From Ornithodoros turicata (Eukaryota; Arthropoda; Arachnida; Ixodida; Argasidae): a DNA stretch of 64,000 nucleotides. The notes beneath the pieces are model-generated. The model was given only the letters and a program-made list of their open reading frames with translations. It searched no databases and was not told where the DNA came from. Below, one piece after another: positions 22,790 to 33,571 of the stretch. Position 1 is the stretch's first letter, and each line of letters opens with the position of its first letter. The translations under genes and the position numbers were made by a program. The stretch is taken from assembly GCF_037126465.1 (NCBI RefSeq), contig NW_026999452.1, positions 62,001-126,000 on the forward strand, in the 5' to 3' direction.

Positions 22790-23003
22790 CGGCACGCGCT
22801 TATCTACTGTATATAAAAACAGTAGAAGCTTAATAAACAAACGTGATGAACTCAGCTTATTCATCGACACCACTGAGGCCGACGTAGTTGTCCTTACTGA
22901 AACATGGCTCTCAACCAAAATATCAAATTGTGAGCTGTTTAATTGTTAGAAAGTGTTTGCGGTGTATAGAGCCGACAGAGGATTAAGAGTTGGTGGCGGT
23001 GTA
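22790..23003 (+). pseudogene. LINE endonuclease, N-terminal part
   Basis: The frame ending at 22949 reads LSTVYKNSRSLINKRDELSL, then EADVVVLTETWLS, the Asn and Glu motifs of the apurinic-endonuclease-like domain of CR1/L2 elements. It continues past a TAG as VFAVYRADRGLRVGGGV up to the TA at 23002-23003, where the TIR element interrupts it. The downstream half resumes at 30921. Confidence 0.8.
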
Positions 23004-23549
23004 TCCCTTACAAAAATAAGTCTTGAATTTCTGTGGACATCTTGTTGGGTTCCAGTTGATGCAAGTCAAACTCAATGGAATTTCAACGTGGATTGACTTT
23101 GGTCAACAGTACCTCAAAAGAATTTTTATTGCCCTGCAGTCATTCTAAATTCTATTGTGCAATTTCTATGGCTTTTCTGTTGTATTTTAATTGAGTTTAA
23201 CATGTACAGTAACAGGATGTTTACTAAAGGATATTCAATACGAAATCTGCGAACTACACTTGAATTCCTCATATGTTGCAGTACTGTGACTATACATACA
23301 CACTGCCTCAAACTCAAGACTTCTTGGTTTTTCTCATGTGTCATCACGTCACAATGCAGCCTTAAATAAAAATGATGCTACGTATTTACATGAAGATTAT
23401 GCCGTAATGGCGCTTTGTCAAGCCAGATTTGGGCTTTTCAGATTTTAGCATGAGTGACAATGGTGCAAATCAGGGGTAAAAATGAGTTTTACAGGGCTGA
23501 ACCCCAAAGCACAACGCCCTACCTATAATGCATAGCCTGTTTCGGACAT

Positions 23550-24780
23550 CCTCAAACAACCTCTAGCATGATGTTTTCATGCAGCGTGCATAGGTAAAGA
23601 GAAGAGGCACGGTGTTGACATATGCACTTCCTCAAACATTCTGTTCCAACAATGTAATTTTGGGTTGTAGGCTCTACCATCACATACTCCAAAACGTTTC
23701 TTTCAGGAAAGTCACTGAATATGTTTTTCACCACACTCAAGACATTTATGTGCACTGCATCTCCAGTGTCACATCCAATGAGGGCACTGGATCGAGAAAA
23801 AATCCTGATAATGCGTCCAATGGTTCCATCTGAGTAAATATAGGAGTTCTTCCGCACTGTGCTCCACTAACGACTTTGGTGCCCTCAGTTCCGGTGCTGG
23901 ATATACCTGTGGGTACACACAACAGAGACCCCATCCTTTATGCACAACTTTTTCCTGCGTCCTCACACCACGAGCATCCGGGAGCCCCATTGAACTGGCT
24001 CGTGTTCGCCAGATCACACCTCACTATGCTGTCTACAGCACATGGTCCTGAAAACTTTTGTTGTACGAACATTCCCATCTTTATCATGCAATGTGACACC
24101 TGTTGGTAACAGTTCACTAATGGTTTTTACGAACGGAAGCAAGGAAGTGTTGAAAACAGGCTTTTGAACACAGAGTCATAAACCTGCCAAAAGCATTTTG
24201 TGAGTACAGTGCTTATAAAGCAATACATTAACCATTACGAGAAGTGAGCACATGCTAACTTTGGAGCTTTCGAAAAGAGGCACTCCATCGGTATTCAATG
24301 TCAATGTAATGTCGCCTGCATTCAAACACAAGTTGTGGTATTGTATGCTCTCCGTGATAGCTGTCACGTCATATCACAGAATAAGATTCTTCTTGCTGAG
24401 GCCTTGAGACTCCAGCAGCCGGCGAAGTTGTTTCGCGAAGTCCACGACAAGAAAATAAATGATGAGGATTTCATTACGCTCTCCGATGTGTGTGATGAAC
24501 TATATTTCCGACATGACACCTCAGTAGCTTCTGCAAGTTCACCTATATATTCACTGAACGTCATGCAAAAAAGTGCTTCACATACTGCTCTTCAACGACA
24601 GAAAAGTGTCTGAAGAAAGCAAACTTTGATGATGGGTATAATATCCCTTCAGGCAAATGTGCATTGATGAGCTTCACCATGTTTTCTGTGGCCTCCTTTG
24701 AGCATCCATGACGTACACTGTGCACCATAACCATGAGAAAACTCTCATACCGCTACCCCACCGTTTCCGTGACATGAGCA
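23550..24780 (-). pseudogene. CMC (CACTA/EnSpm-Mirage-like) transposase relic
   Basis: Reading the minus strand in shifting frames gives, in order: VRHGCSKEATENMVKLINAH (near 24700), PSSKFAFFRHF...EEQYVKHFFA (24640), YIGELAEATEVSC and SSSF (24540), GDITLTLNTDGVPLFESSKV (about 24300, containing the NTDG motif), KPVFNTSLLPFVKTISELLP (near 24130), DLANTSQFNGAPGCSWCEDA (24000, with the CSWC metal-binding-like motif) and VVKNIFSDF (23690). This order and these motifs match animal EnSpm-type transposases as I recall them. At least four frameshifts and several stops make it inactive. Confidence 0.7.
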
Positions 24781-24949
24781 CGAATGAAGTTTCAAACACA
24801 CAAACGTGTCAAACAAATGATGCAATACAGGAATACAAGCAATGCAATGCTCTGGTTCTCCCGTCAAAATATGGCTTCGCTTTCGACCGTAGTTTCGCAG
24901 GCGAGGAGTGAAACCCCTTCGTCTACGTTGTGTTACTGTTCGAAGAAGC

Positions 24950-25216
24950 TTTCTAGGAGCATTAAATTTACAAAACTAGCTGGAAGTTTTAGTAATGCAC
25001 ACTAAAGGATAATACAAAACAAGGATAATATTGATCATATATTTCCTATGTTTACAGCGAGCTCAGTCGCAGTCGCCAGGTGGCAGCCGCAGGCAGCCAC
25101 AAGGCCACAGTGGCTAGTGGGGCCGCTAGCCGATCTGATAGCACGAATGCATTTGGCGGCATTTTGTTTGCTTTGCTGGCGTTCCTGTCCATCCCATTGC
25201 GTACGTACTGAACGCG
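24950..25216 (+). promoter_or_regulatory. Presumed 5' region of the BEN gene
   Basis: A GC-rich, CAG-rich block (25060-25215) with GGTGGCAGCCGCAGGCAGCC and GCCGCTAGCC motifs lies directly before the start codon at 25217, between the divergent transposase relic and the BEN gene. It would hold the 5' UTR and proximal promoter. No TATA box or defined start is visible. Confidence 0.3.
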
Positions 25217-28200
25217 ATGAGTCACGTTTTGGTTAAGTGGTTAACCGAAGAGAAATGGGATGTGTATCCGGTAAGGAGCATCGTGGACCCAGTTATTGGT
25301 CTCCGACTGCTCACGGAGGCGGACGCCATTAAGGATTTGCGAGGTACCACTGTACGCGTCTGTTGGAGAGACGGAGAAACGCCTGCACTCGCAAAGCTTC
25401 TTCACTTCGGTGAGTATCATTTAGTATGTGAGGATGACGCGTCCTTTGCTCAAATATCTAGGTATCGCATTTGCTGAGATCACGTAACATCTTTTCTGTC
25501 AGGGAAGCCGCAGACGCTGGAAAAGAAACGAAACAAAATCGTGACGGCGGCTGCCAGTGAAACCCACGACACCGTGCCATGGGAAGGGACGGAGCCACTC
25601 ACTCCACAGGTAACTTATTTAGAGGAGGACCAGTAGGAATGTTTATCCAGCCGATATTTCCCAAACGTGTCACTCGTGTGCTTTGGCGTTGTGGTAAAGA
25701 ACTGCTTTCATTTGCAAACAAACGGCACGCAGGAATGAACGTATTAGGCCCGGTTTCACCAACGCTGGTTAACTTTGAATCGAGATCAACCGTTGTTAAA
25801 ACTCAATTCTTTTTTGTAAACGATAGTTGGTGATGTGATGAATGTTTCAGTCACAATAACTCCCCTTTGTGAAGCACAGCTAAGCGTTAAATTCAAGTTA
25901 AGGAACCGTTAATCTCGGTTAAAGTGTTAATCGACGATGGTGAAACCGGGCCTAATACGTTCATTCCTGCGTGCCGTTAGTTTGCAAATGAAAGAAGTGA
26001 TATGCATTATTGTGAGTGAATCGTGACTATTTGCGTGACTAGTTTTGCATTTTATTGGCTATTTAGGTGTCTGGAGAGCCTATATGCCAGCCTATCTCTA
26101 TCGTTTCTGGTGCCTAAGTTTCCGGGCCGTATTCATTATCCTTGCACAAATTCCTGAAATGCATTTAGTCTACTGGTTTTCATCCTTCGTCAATATCCCC
26201 CGACATCAAGTCATTCTCTCGTCTTTCCTGTGTGCACTCCTGAAGGCAGTTCATCCTACATATACCGGGTGTTTCACATAAATCTCCGGTCTGCATAATT
26301 CGCAATCATGCTATGCTATAGAAGAACATTTTCTCTGAAAAAGATATCTGAGACATCGGCCACAACCTGAGAAGTGGGCAGCCCATTTGCTTTTGCCCAT
26401 TAATTAAGTGAATATTCTAACTCGTAGATTTTACTTCTGACGCTTTTGGAACCTCTATTTTATGTATCGAGACCTTCAGTGAAGCATATTCCATCAAAAG
26501 ATCTGCTTAAACACTTAGAGACTTTTTCGAGCAATTAATTCGTTTCAGTTTACACATTTCCTGCGTGGAGTAGTGTAATAATGTGCTTTTTCACTCAGCT
26601 ATCAGACCCCAGATTACATGCCAAGCGAGGGTGGAAGCACTTGTATTAATCGTGATTAAGGGGCACCACAACACCAACCAGCAATACAAGGGAACATACA
26701 AGAGGCGCATTATTACGCTATTCTGCACAAGACATATGTAAACCAGAACCAACTATATTACTCGAAAAGATAACGTGTAGAAACGAGTTTTTTCCTGGAA
26801 TATGTTTCACTGAAGTTTTTGATGTGTAAAATAGCGGTTCCGAGAGCTTTTACAGTAAAATTTAAAATGTATGATTTTTATTAAATTAATAAATATATGC
26901 ACATGAGCCACTCGCTGTTCACCTGATGACCCATGTCTCAAGGCCCTTTACCCGAACGAAATTTCTTCAGTAGCACTAGCTGTTTGCGAATTATTCAGCT
27001 GAGGGATTTGTCTGACATAATACATCAATGTCACGATTTTAACTCAGCTAAATAAATATCAACCTCCTCCATTTTGTCTTTCTGACGGCCTGGGTGAATG
27101 CAGCTTAGGTATTCACTTGTGTCGCTTACTTTAGTGTGCTCTGTTTGTGTTTGTACATGTGCTTTGTTTGTGCTTTGTGCTTTGCTTACTGTGTATTGAT
27201 TTCAAGGGTGCCTGCAGCACATGTGCGAACAAAATTGAAGCGTTGGTTACCGAAAACCTCAGTTTGAAGGAGGAGAACGATGTGCTCAGGAGGTCACTAG
27301 AGGCAGCTCAGAAAGCATCTGGTATGCCGTAGCCTTTTGGTTTTTTGGTTGCATGGCCAAGCTGCATAAATAAGACAGGATGTAGTCTCTGAATTGTGGC
27401 ATGTAGTGTTACTCGTAGCTATTGTATGCAAGTGTGGACTGTGAACCAGTGTGTCTGCAAATGACCTACAACATTATTGTTCTCTAACAGCACTGTGCCA
27501 CTGCCGTTAGCATAGACATCATATATGCAATGGTTGTGTGCACATTCAGGATAGCGTAGCACAATTTACTACAGAACTTGTTTGCTGCATGCCTTGGGTG
27601 TAGGGCTGTTGCATGGCCGTGACTGTTGCTGCCTGCTTTTCTGTTCTCAGTTTGCTTAAGAACATTATGCTGGCACAGAAGATGTTTCGCTAGTAATCAT
27701 TGTTGCATTGAAAGGTAGCGCATGTGTTTACCTTATTGTTCCAGAGCCGGCAAAGATGGTGAAAAGACTGCAAAAAATGCTCGAGAACAAAGACAAGGTA
27801 GTGAATGAGGCCATTTTGGAAACCACAAAGGTGCGTATCAGTGGTGAAACCAATCTGATCACATTGCTGCATCAGAGTTTGCACAGAGCCTTGAACCTTG
27901 GAAAACCTTGGACTTGAAAGTTCTAATACCAGGTCCTTGATTTTAGGTCTCCCGTGAGAACAAGTCAACCAGCAAAAGGCAACTTTTGCTGGTTGACTTC
28001 CAGTTCCAAAACAACAAACTTATGTGGGTTATTGAAAACAGATACCACACCACAGGAAGACACGCATCCTATTAATATGTGAAATTATGCTGGGGAGAGG
28101 GAATTATATAACAACAGCAATTAACTTATGTTGGAAATCTTGTGCGTTCAGGTTGACATCGGCAGTGGTGTGATTGTCGAAAAGGTCATTCTAGAGCGGT

Positions 28201-30029
28201 TGGAACGGGCTTGCCAGTGCAGCCCAGGCAAGTTTGCCCGCTCCCTCTTGCGTCACGTCTTCACTGAAGACGAGCTTCGGGGAAAGACTCTCTTTGGCAC
28301 CAAGAGCAACCTACACAAGGACAGACCAGCTAAGGGAGCCCTTGATCCAATTCGTACCAATGCTGTCATAGGTAAATATGTTTATGCTGTCTGGCTTTTT
28401 TACTCCTATCACATCTGTTTTGTGCAGTATCACTTCTGTTATGTTTGTCAATCAGAGGCATGTCCAAGCAGATATTGTATCCTAAGGAAAGGGCAAAAAC
28501 ACAGGAGAGTTCCCATGTACACTTTGGTGGTGTGCGGTAATAGTCATCATGCACCGAAGTAGTTCAAAGTCGGCAGGCATGTCGTAAAAGCTCTCTACTT
28601 ACATATGCTTGTCATTGAGCTGTCGCCAAAGGAAGCATGCATGTCATGTCTCAAAACAGTGCTAAGAGTACCAAAGTTTGCGATTTTTTAAATAAATGTA
28701 ACTGGGCTTTCTATACAAGCTAAACCCTGCACGTGAAGAGCTGAGCAGATGTACATTCCATAACATCCTTACTCTCACAAAAAATTTAGTTTCCGAAAAA
28801 TGTTTGTAATGTCAACAAAATCGCTTCAACGCGCATACTTTAGGGAGTAAATTTGTTGTTGTAATATCACGCTAGACAGGAGCGCTTCCAATAGAACTCT
28901 AGGGAATGCCTTGAGTAGACGTACACAAAAATCAGAAGAGTGCTGTTTGTTAAACTCAACCAATATTTTTACCTTGAAAACATCCAGCGCTGCGTGCTCA
29001 TCCTCAGGGGTGGCATGCTGTAACAGTTCTTCCTTAAATGGGGTAATAGACAAAAAGAAACTACACAGGAAACACAAAAAACTAGATGCAAAATAAATAA
29101 TTTGCCAAACTCCAAAGAAGATACTTTACTTGCAATTTAAAATTCTGCGATGAACTTTACCAAAAATAACTAACCTTTTTATGAGAGCAACAATATTTTT
29201 TGTTGGAATGTGCATCTGATGTTCTTCACGTCTAGGATTTCGTTTGTATAGGAAGTATCAACCATTGGTATTTTAGTGCTGTTTTCAGGCGGCAGTAACA
29301 CTCAAAGATACGTAAGCAGAGAGCTCTGTGCCTCCTGATTTCTAACTACTTCTGTGCGCTATGACGGTCACCGCGTGCTACTAAAGTGAGCATGTTTTTT
29401 TTTCCTCAGGGCGTCAACTTTGAAGCCCTTTTGCTGTGGAACCCTTAAAAGTTTGGGACTAATATTTCGTATTTGACATCCCCCTGCCACCCCGGAGCAC
29501 ACTGATTTTCCCCCAAAAATTGTGGTGCTCAATCAGCATCGCTGGATGAGTTGGCTGCAATGCACCAGCCCCAATATCATGCAATAAACAGGAAAGTGGC
29601 GAGGTCCCATCGCAAGCTGTGTTATGTGTGATTTTTTGTGGGTTCTGTGAAGAGTTTCCTTGCGAATGGGAGCATAGTTGCTTTTGGAGTTGGCTCATAA
29701 TGCATACGAACTCTTTTTCGCTCCTTATGCTGCCCTTCATCATCTATTCACACCCGCATGCTGCACACAGCCACTGTCTTCACACAGCATAGCAGATGGG
29801 AAACGTGTTTTACTGATACAGATATGGGTATATAAAATGCACCTTTTTGCTACTGTCAATGTGACAGTGTTTCGTACAACATTCGTGTGACAATCATTTG
29901 TATAATGCCATGCTTATTTTCAGTTTTTTTTTTTCTTTTTTAGGGTACACATGCAGCAAGTTTTCCCAAGCAAGCATCACATACATAAAAAATAGCCTGG
30001 CGTCAATGTTGGCACGAGAGATGAGGTGA
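25217..30029 (+). CDS. BEN-domain protein, six-exon gene
   Basis: Exons are 25217-25409, 25503-25609, 27207-27321, 27745-27830, 28152-28371 and 29944-30029. Every intron is GT-AG and the splice phases match (1, 0, 1, 0, 1), giving an uninterrupted 268-residue protein. Residues 1-65 (HVLVKWLTEEKWDVYPVR...RGTTVRVCWRDGE) look like a small beta-rich chromo/Tudor-like fold. A linker of about 35 residues follows, then a leucine-rich coiled coil (residues 105-167), then a BEN domain (about 180-268) with KFARSLLRHVFTEDELRGKT, SNLHKDRPAKGALDP and the last-exon helix SLASMLAREMR. BEN domains bind DNA or chromatin partners, so a nuclear role is expected. Extra exons in the 1.6-kb second intron cannot be excluded. 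The gene lies wholly within the TIR element. Unlike its neighbour transposase it shows no stop or frameshift. Confidence 0.85.
25705..25994. mobile_element. Palindromic MITE in BEN intron 2
   Basis: The arms 25705-25761 and 25937-25994 are near-perfect inverted copies covering CTTTCATTTGCAAA, ACGGCACGCAGGAATGAACG and TATTAGGCCCGGTTTCACCA. A GGCCCGGTTTCACCA terminus is common in arthropod MITEs. Here the inverted match runs about 40 bp beyond that terminus on both sides. The loop contains GGTTAA/TTAACC motifs. Confidence 0.8.
26260..27100. other. Non-coding remainder of BEN intron 2
   Basis: It begins near an ACCGGGTGTTTCACATAAAT motif (26264) that resembles the start of a repeat copy and is otherwise AT-rich, with no supportable exon. 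The 78-codon frame just upstream (26045-26281) is hydrophobic but lacks splice support. Confidence 0.4.
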
Positions 30030-30116
30030 ACGGATGGCACAAGGTACAGTGGCAGCAACTAGTCTCCGCTTAACTGTAACGTTACCCTATGTTACTGTAA
30101 CGTTCTCTGCTGCTAA

Positions 30117-30466
30117 TGTACACGCATAGGTCGGTGTTTCTGTCCTCCAAAACTCCCGATCAGAATCATCTGATTAGGTGTGAGTTCAGGCCCTGCTGCG
30201 CAGTCACGTGAAGGTTGACATGGCGTATCTATGAGCTCGATCATGCCGCATATTAGTGCTGCACTCAGCGAATAATATCATACTTGTAAACAGAGCAGGT
30301 GTGATGTTATCTGGTGAGTGCGCTAATATGCAGCATGATCGAGCTCTTAGATACGCCATGTCAGCCTTCACGTGAGTGCGTAGCAGGGCCCGAACTCACG
30401 CTTTATCAGATGATTGTGATCGCGAGTTTTGAAGGCGCGAAACGCTGAGCTATGTGTACACGTCAT
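30117..30466. repeat. Foldback/MITE with ~145-bp arms in BEN 3' region
   Basis: 30118-30262 and 30318-30465 are inverted copies with scattered mismatches: GTACACGCATAG, GATCAGAATCATCTGATTAG, CACGTGAAGGTTGACATGGC, GAGCTCGATCATGC and GCATATTAGTGC with their inverses. The loop is about 55 bp. It lies between the BEN stop codon and its likely polyadenylation signal, so the transcript would carry a long hairpin. Confidence 0.8.
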
Positions 30467-30510
30467 GGCATTAATGGGCACAAAGGCAAAGTGCAATATT
30501 TTATATGCAT

Positions 30511-30516
30511 AATAAA
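30511..30516 (+). terminator. Likely polyadenylation signal of the BEN gene
   Basis: AATAAA about 480 bp after the BEN stop codon, in the sequence GCATAATAAAGTGAAC. It is the first canonical signal downstream on this strand. Confidence 0.4.
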
Positions 30517-30920
30517 GTGAACATATGTTTTCAGCCTTTTCTCTTGTCTCTTAATGATAATGCTATTTCCAGCTGTATAAGACGCAACAGCAACAAAACA
30601 AATTTAATCGAACTGGACTAGCCCGTACTCTTCAAGAGTGCCGCGTTCACCACTTGATTTTCATTACACCAAACAAAACAAGCAAACCAAAAATTTTGGT
30701 ATGTGTTGAATTTCAACACATGCTCAATAGAAAAATGGTGCACTTTCAATCAAAAGCGGTTCAACAGAATTTCAATTGGTACACAATGGCCAATTTTCAA
30801 CAGCTGTCAACACGAACACAACAGTTTCACTTGCAGTTTTCAATAGAACGGCAATGGGCATCGTTGACAGAGTTCAGTGGAGTTTCAATAGAACCTCAAA
30901 AAGATTTTTCATAAGGGATA

Positions 30921-31684
30921 CTGATCGCTGTATCAGCCTTTATCAACTGCTGTTGTTAATGTCCCTACCACGCTGGAGATGCTTTGGGTGTCAGTTGGTT
31001 CACATCATAACAAAATCATTGTCGGCGTGTGTTATCGTCCACCATCGTCTGACAATGACTTTGTTGACAATCTACATCACGCACTAAATACTGTCACGAC
31101 CCGATTTCAGTCTAGGTGATTTTAATTATCCAGGTATCTTATGGAATGTTGAACCACCTGGCGTCCCATCATCCAGTGATGCTTGCGGTTTTGTTCGCCT
31201 GTGTGATGATTTCAATTTTAACCAAATTGTTCGGAACCCGACTCGCGTTACTGCTACCAGTTCAAACACTCTTGATTTAGTCCTTACCACTACTCCTGAC
31301 CTCGCATCACCTGTAGTACATTCCGATGGTTTAAGTGATCACTCATTACTGCATTTCTTTGTACAAACTCACTTGCATACCCATAGTACACGCACGAAAC
31401 TCATTCGTAATTATAAGAAAGCCAATTTCGCAGCTATCAGCGATGAACTGTGTAACTTCCTTGATTTCTTCATAGATGGCTTTGATGATCGCTCGGTTGA
31501 GTCGAACTGGTTGATGTTCAAGACGAAAATAACGCAACCTATGGATAAGCACATTCCTGTAAGCGTCATCCGCATACGAAATGAATCACCATGGTACAAC
31601 CGCACTCTAAAACGACTAAAAAACCAGAAGAACGTCATCTCTCCAGAAGTGGGAACAATATACCACTTCTCTGAACGCTTATAA
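30921..31684 (+). pseudogene. LINE endonuclease, C-terminal part
   Basis: After the insertion the endonuclease resumes as LIAVS, then MLWVSVGSHHNKIIVGVCYR and PPSSDNDF. GDFNYPGI (near 31116; the GDFN catalytic-loop motif), NQIVRNPTR, TLDLVLT and the SDHSLLHF motif (about 31335) follow. Frames change several times before 31160. The later half is open from 31373 to 31684 and leads into the linker before the reverse transcriptase. Confidence 0.8.
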
Positions 31685-31697
31685 TGCTGCTCTTAAA

Positions 31698-33394
31698 ATG
31701 CCAAGTCCAATTTTTTTTTTCTCAAATCAGTTACCCTCCATGCTAGTCGAAACTCCCAGGAAGTTTTGGAACACGGTAAACCCTAAGAATAAGTTGCAGA
31801 TTTCCTTATTTGATTCAGCTGGCAACCTAGACTCTGACCAGAGGTGCGCAGGCATTTTGAACATAGCTTTTTCTAACTCCTTCAGCTCAGTTGGTGCCCT
31901 CCACTCAGCATGCAAGATCATCGATTCATTACCATTGTCATGCAGTGCGGGCAGTGATTTGATTACTCCCAAACTTCTGAAAAGCACTATTGTTTACTCA
32001 TCAATTTTTCTCTCTAAAATATTTCGACAATCATTGCTTGAAGGACAAGTTCCCATTGACTGGAAGTTGGGTAAGATCATCCCAATACACAAATCATGCG
32101 ATAAACTGTCTCCCAATAATTATACACCTATTTCATTAACATCCGTGCCGTGTAAAGTACTTGAGCATATCATCTACTCTGATTTAGTGCGTCACCTAGA
32201 AGAGAATGTTTTTTTCAGCGATTCCCAGCACGGGTTTCGCAAATCATTTTCCTCTGAGACGCAACTTGCTTGTTTTACTCACGACCTCCACTTAGCGTTA
32301 GAGCGGTCCTCAGTTATAGATTGTACCTTCCTTGATTTTAAACGCGCCTTCGACAAGGTTTCGCACCAATTACTGCTTCATAAGCTGATCTCCCTCAATA
32401 TTAATCCCCAGGTTCTGGAGTGGATTCAGTCTTTCTTGAGCGGTCGGTTCCGGCTAATAATTACGACTCCAATCTAATCCCAGTCCGTTACGGTATTCCC
32501 CTGCGATCGGTGTTGGGCCCACTTCTTTTTCTCATATACATTAATGATTTACCGAACAGCCTTCGATCAAACTTAAAACTGTTCGCTGATGACTGCGTGC
32601 TATATCGTGAAATTACGAAGAGTGACGACGCTAGCGTTCTCCAATCTGCTTTAGATCACGTCCTTGATTGGTGTAACACATGGCGTATGGAGCTCAGTAT
32701 TAATAAATGCAAACACCTTAGAGTTTGCCGCAAAACCTCAAACTATTCAGAGTACAGCATCAACAACACCATACTTGAGCACGTTTCATCCTGTAAATAT
32801 CTAGGCGTTCATATCACATCGGACTTATCTTGGAGCACGTATATTGAACACATTATCAGTAGTGCCAATCGCACTCCGGGTTACATCAAACGTAATGTTT
32901 TTCTAGTACCTCTTCATCTAAAGTTAACACTGTACAAAACACTCATTAGACCAAAACTTGAATATGGGGCAGCTATCTGGGACCCATTTCAAGAATCGCT
33001 TGTTCACGTCATTGAAGCTGTTCAGAATCGATCAGCAAGTTACATTCTCGGCAATTACAATCGCTCCGCTAGTGTATCATCAATGAAAAGTAGCCTCCAT
33101 ATCCCACCTCTGTCTGTGCGCCGTAAATTGAGTCGCCTGAACCTCTTTCATAAAATCTATCACCACAACCCTTCGTTGAAGGAATCGCTCATTCTCCCAC
33201 CTCATTACATATCGCGTCGCGTCGATAATAGCCGGAAAGTGGGTATTCATCGCTGTGCAACCACAACGTTTTCTGAGTCCTTCATACCTAGTACATCGCT
33301 TCAGTGGAACCAACTGCCATCATCATTATCATCAATAACTGACATTACACTCTTCAGGAAATCAGCAGCAATTCATTACTCTGTCAGTAATTAG
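31698..33394 (+). pseudogene. LINE reverse transcriptase
   Basis: Two overlapping frames (31698-32477 and 32420-33394) carry the RT blocks: VPIDWKLGKIIPIHKS, NNYTPISLTSVPCKVLEHII, DSQHGFRKSFSSETQL, FLDFKRAFDKVSHQLLLHKL, then SVLGPLLFLIYINDLP and KLFADDCVLY. The catalytic FADD lies at 32582-32593. A frameshift near 32460 separates block 4 from block 5, and the usual PQGSVLGP motif reads PLRSVLGP. The C-terminal thumb and connection regions are present (SCKYLGVHIT, YGAAIWDP). It would be inactive without correction of the shift. Confidence 0.92.
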
Positions 33395-33520
33395 TTTTGT
33401 TAGGCCACCTTGTCTGCGTGTTTTTTTTTCTTTTCTTTGCATTTTTATGTTATGTTATGATTGAAATTGCCTTGTATGTGCCTGTCGTTTCTCCATTAGT
33501 TTCTTGTCCCACTCCCCTCT

Positions 33521-33571
33521 GTAAAGCTTATGCCCTGAGGGTACCAAAATAAATAAATAAATAAATAAATA
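33521..33571 (+). repeat. LINE 3' terminus with (AATA)n tail
   Basis: The conserved end AAGCTTATGCCCTGAGGGTA is followed by CCAAAATAAATAAATAAATAAATAAATAAT. A short tandem tail in place of poly(A) is characteristic of CR1/L2-type elements and marks the 3' boundary. Confidence 0.8.

Larger units (their letters stand above)
23004..30918. mobile_element. TA-flanked TIR element carrying a CMC-type transposase relic and a BEN gene
   Basis: The left end TCCCTTACAAAAAT and the right end (inverse TCCCTTATGAAAAAT) form short TIRs. TA lies directly outside both ends (23002-23003 and 30919-30920). Removing the insert and one TA joins GGCGGTGTA to CTGATCGCTGTATCA, which restores the endonuclease reading GGGVLIAVS, so the boundaries are firm. 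Inside are a degraded minus-strand transposase (23550-24780), a six-exon plus-strand BEN-domain gene (25217-30029), a palindromic element in the second intron and a foldback repeat in the 3' region. Subterminal GTCAAC/GTTGAC motifs occur at both ends. TA duplication with a CMC-like transposase fits a Mirage/EnSpm-like assignment. That, and whether the BEN gene belongs to the transposon, are inferences. Confidence 0.85.
21588..33571 (+). mobile_element. CR1/L2-type LINE, split by a 7.9-kb insertion
   Basis: Ordered plus-strand parts are: ORF1 with a 2A-like peptide (21588-22640), the apurinic-type endonuclease start (22790-23003), the rest of the endonuclease (30921-31684), the reverse transcriptase (31698-33394) and a 3' tail ending in an (AATA)n run. 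About 4.1 kb is LINE. The remainder is the TIR element at 23004-30918. The microsatellite-like tail and the lack of a poly(A) or long target duplication fit the CR1/L2 group. Several frameshifts show it is no longer active. The 5' end is uncertain because no clear boundary is visible upstream of 21588. Confidence 0.85.
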
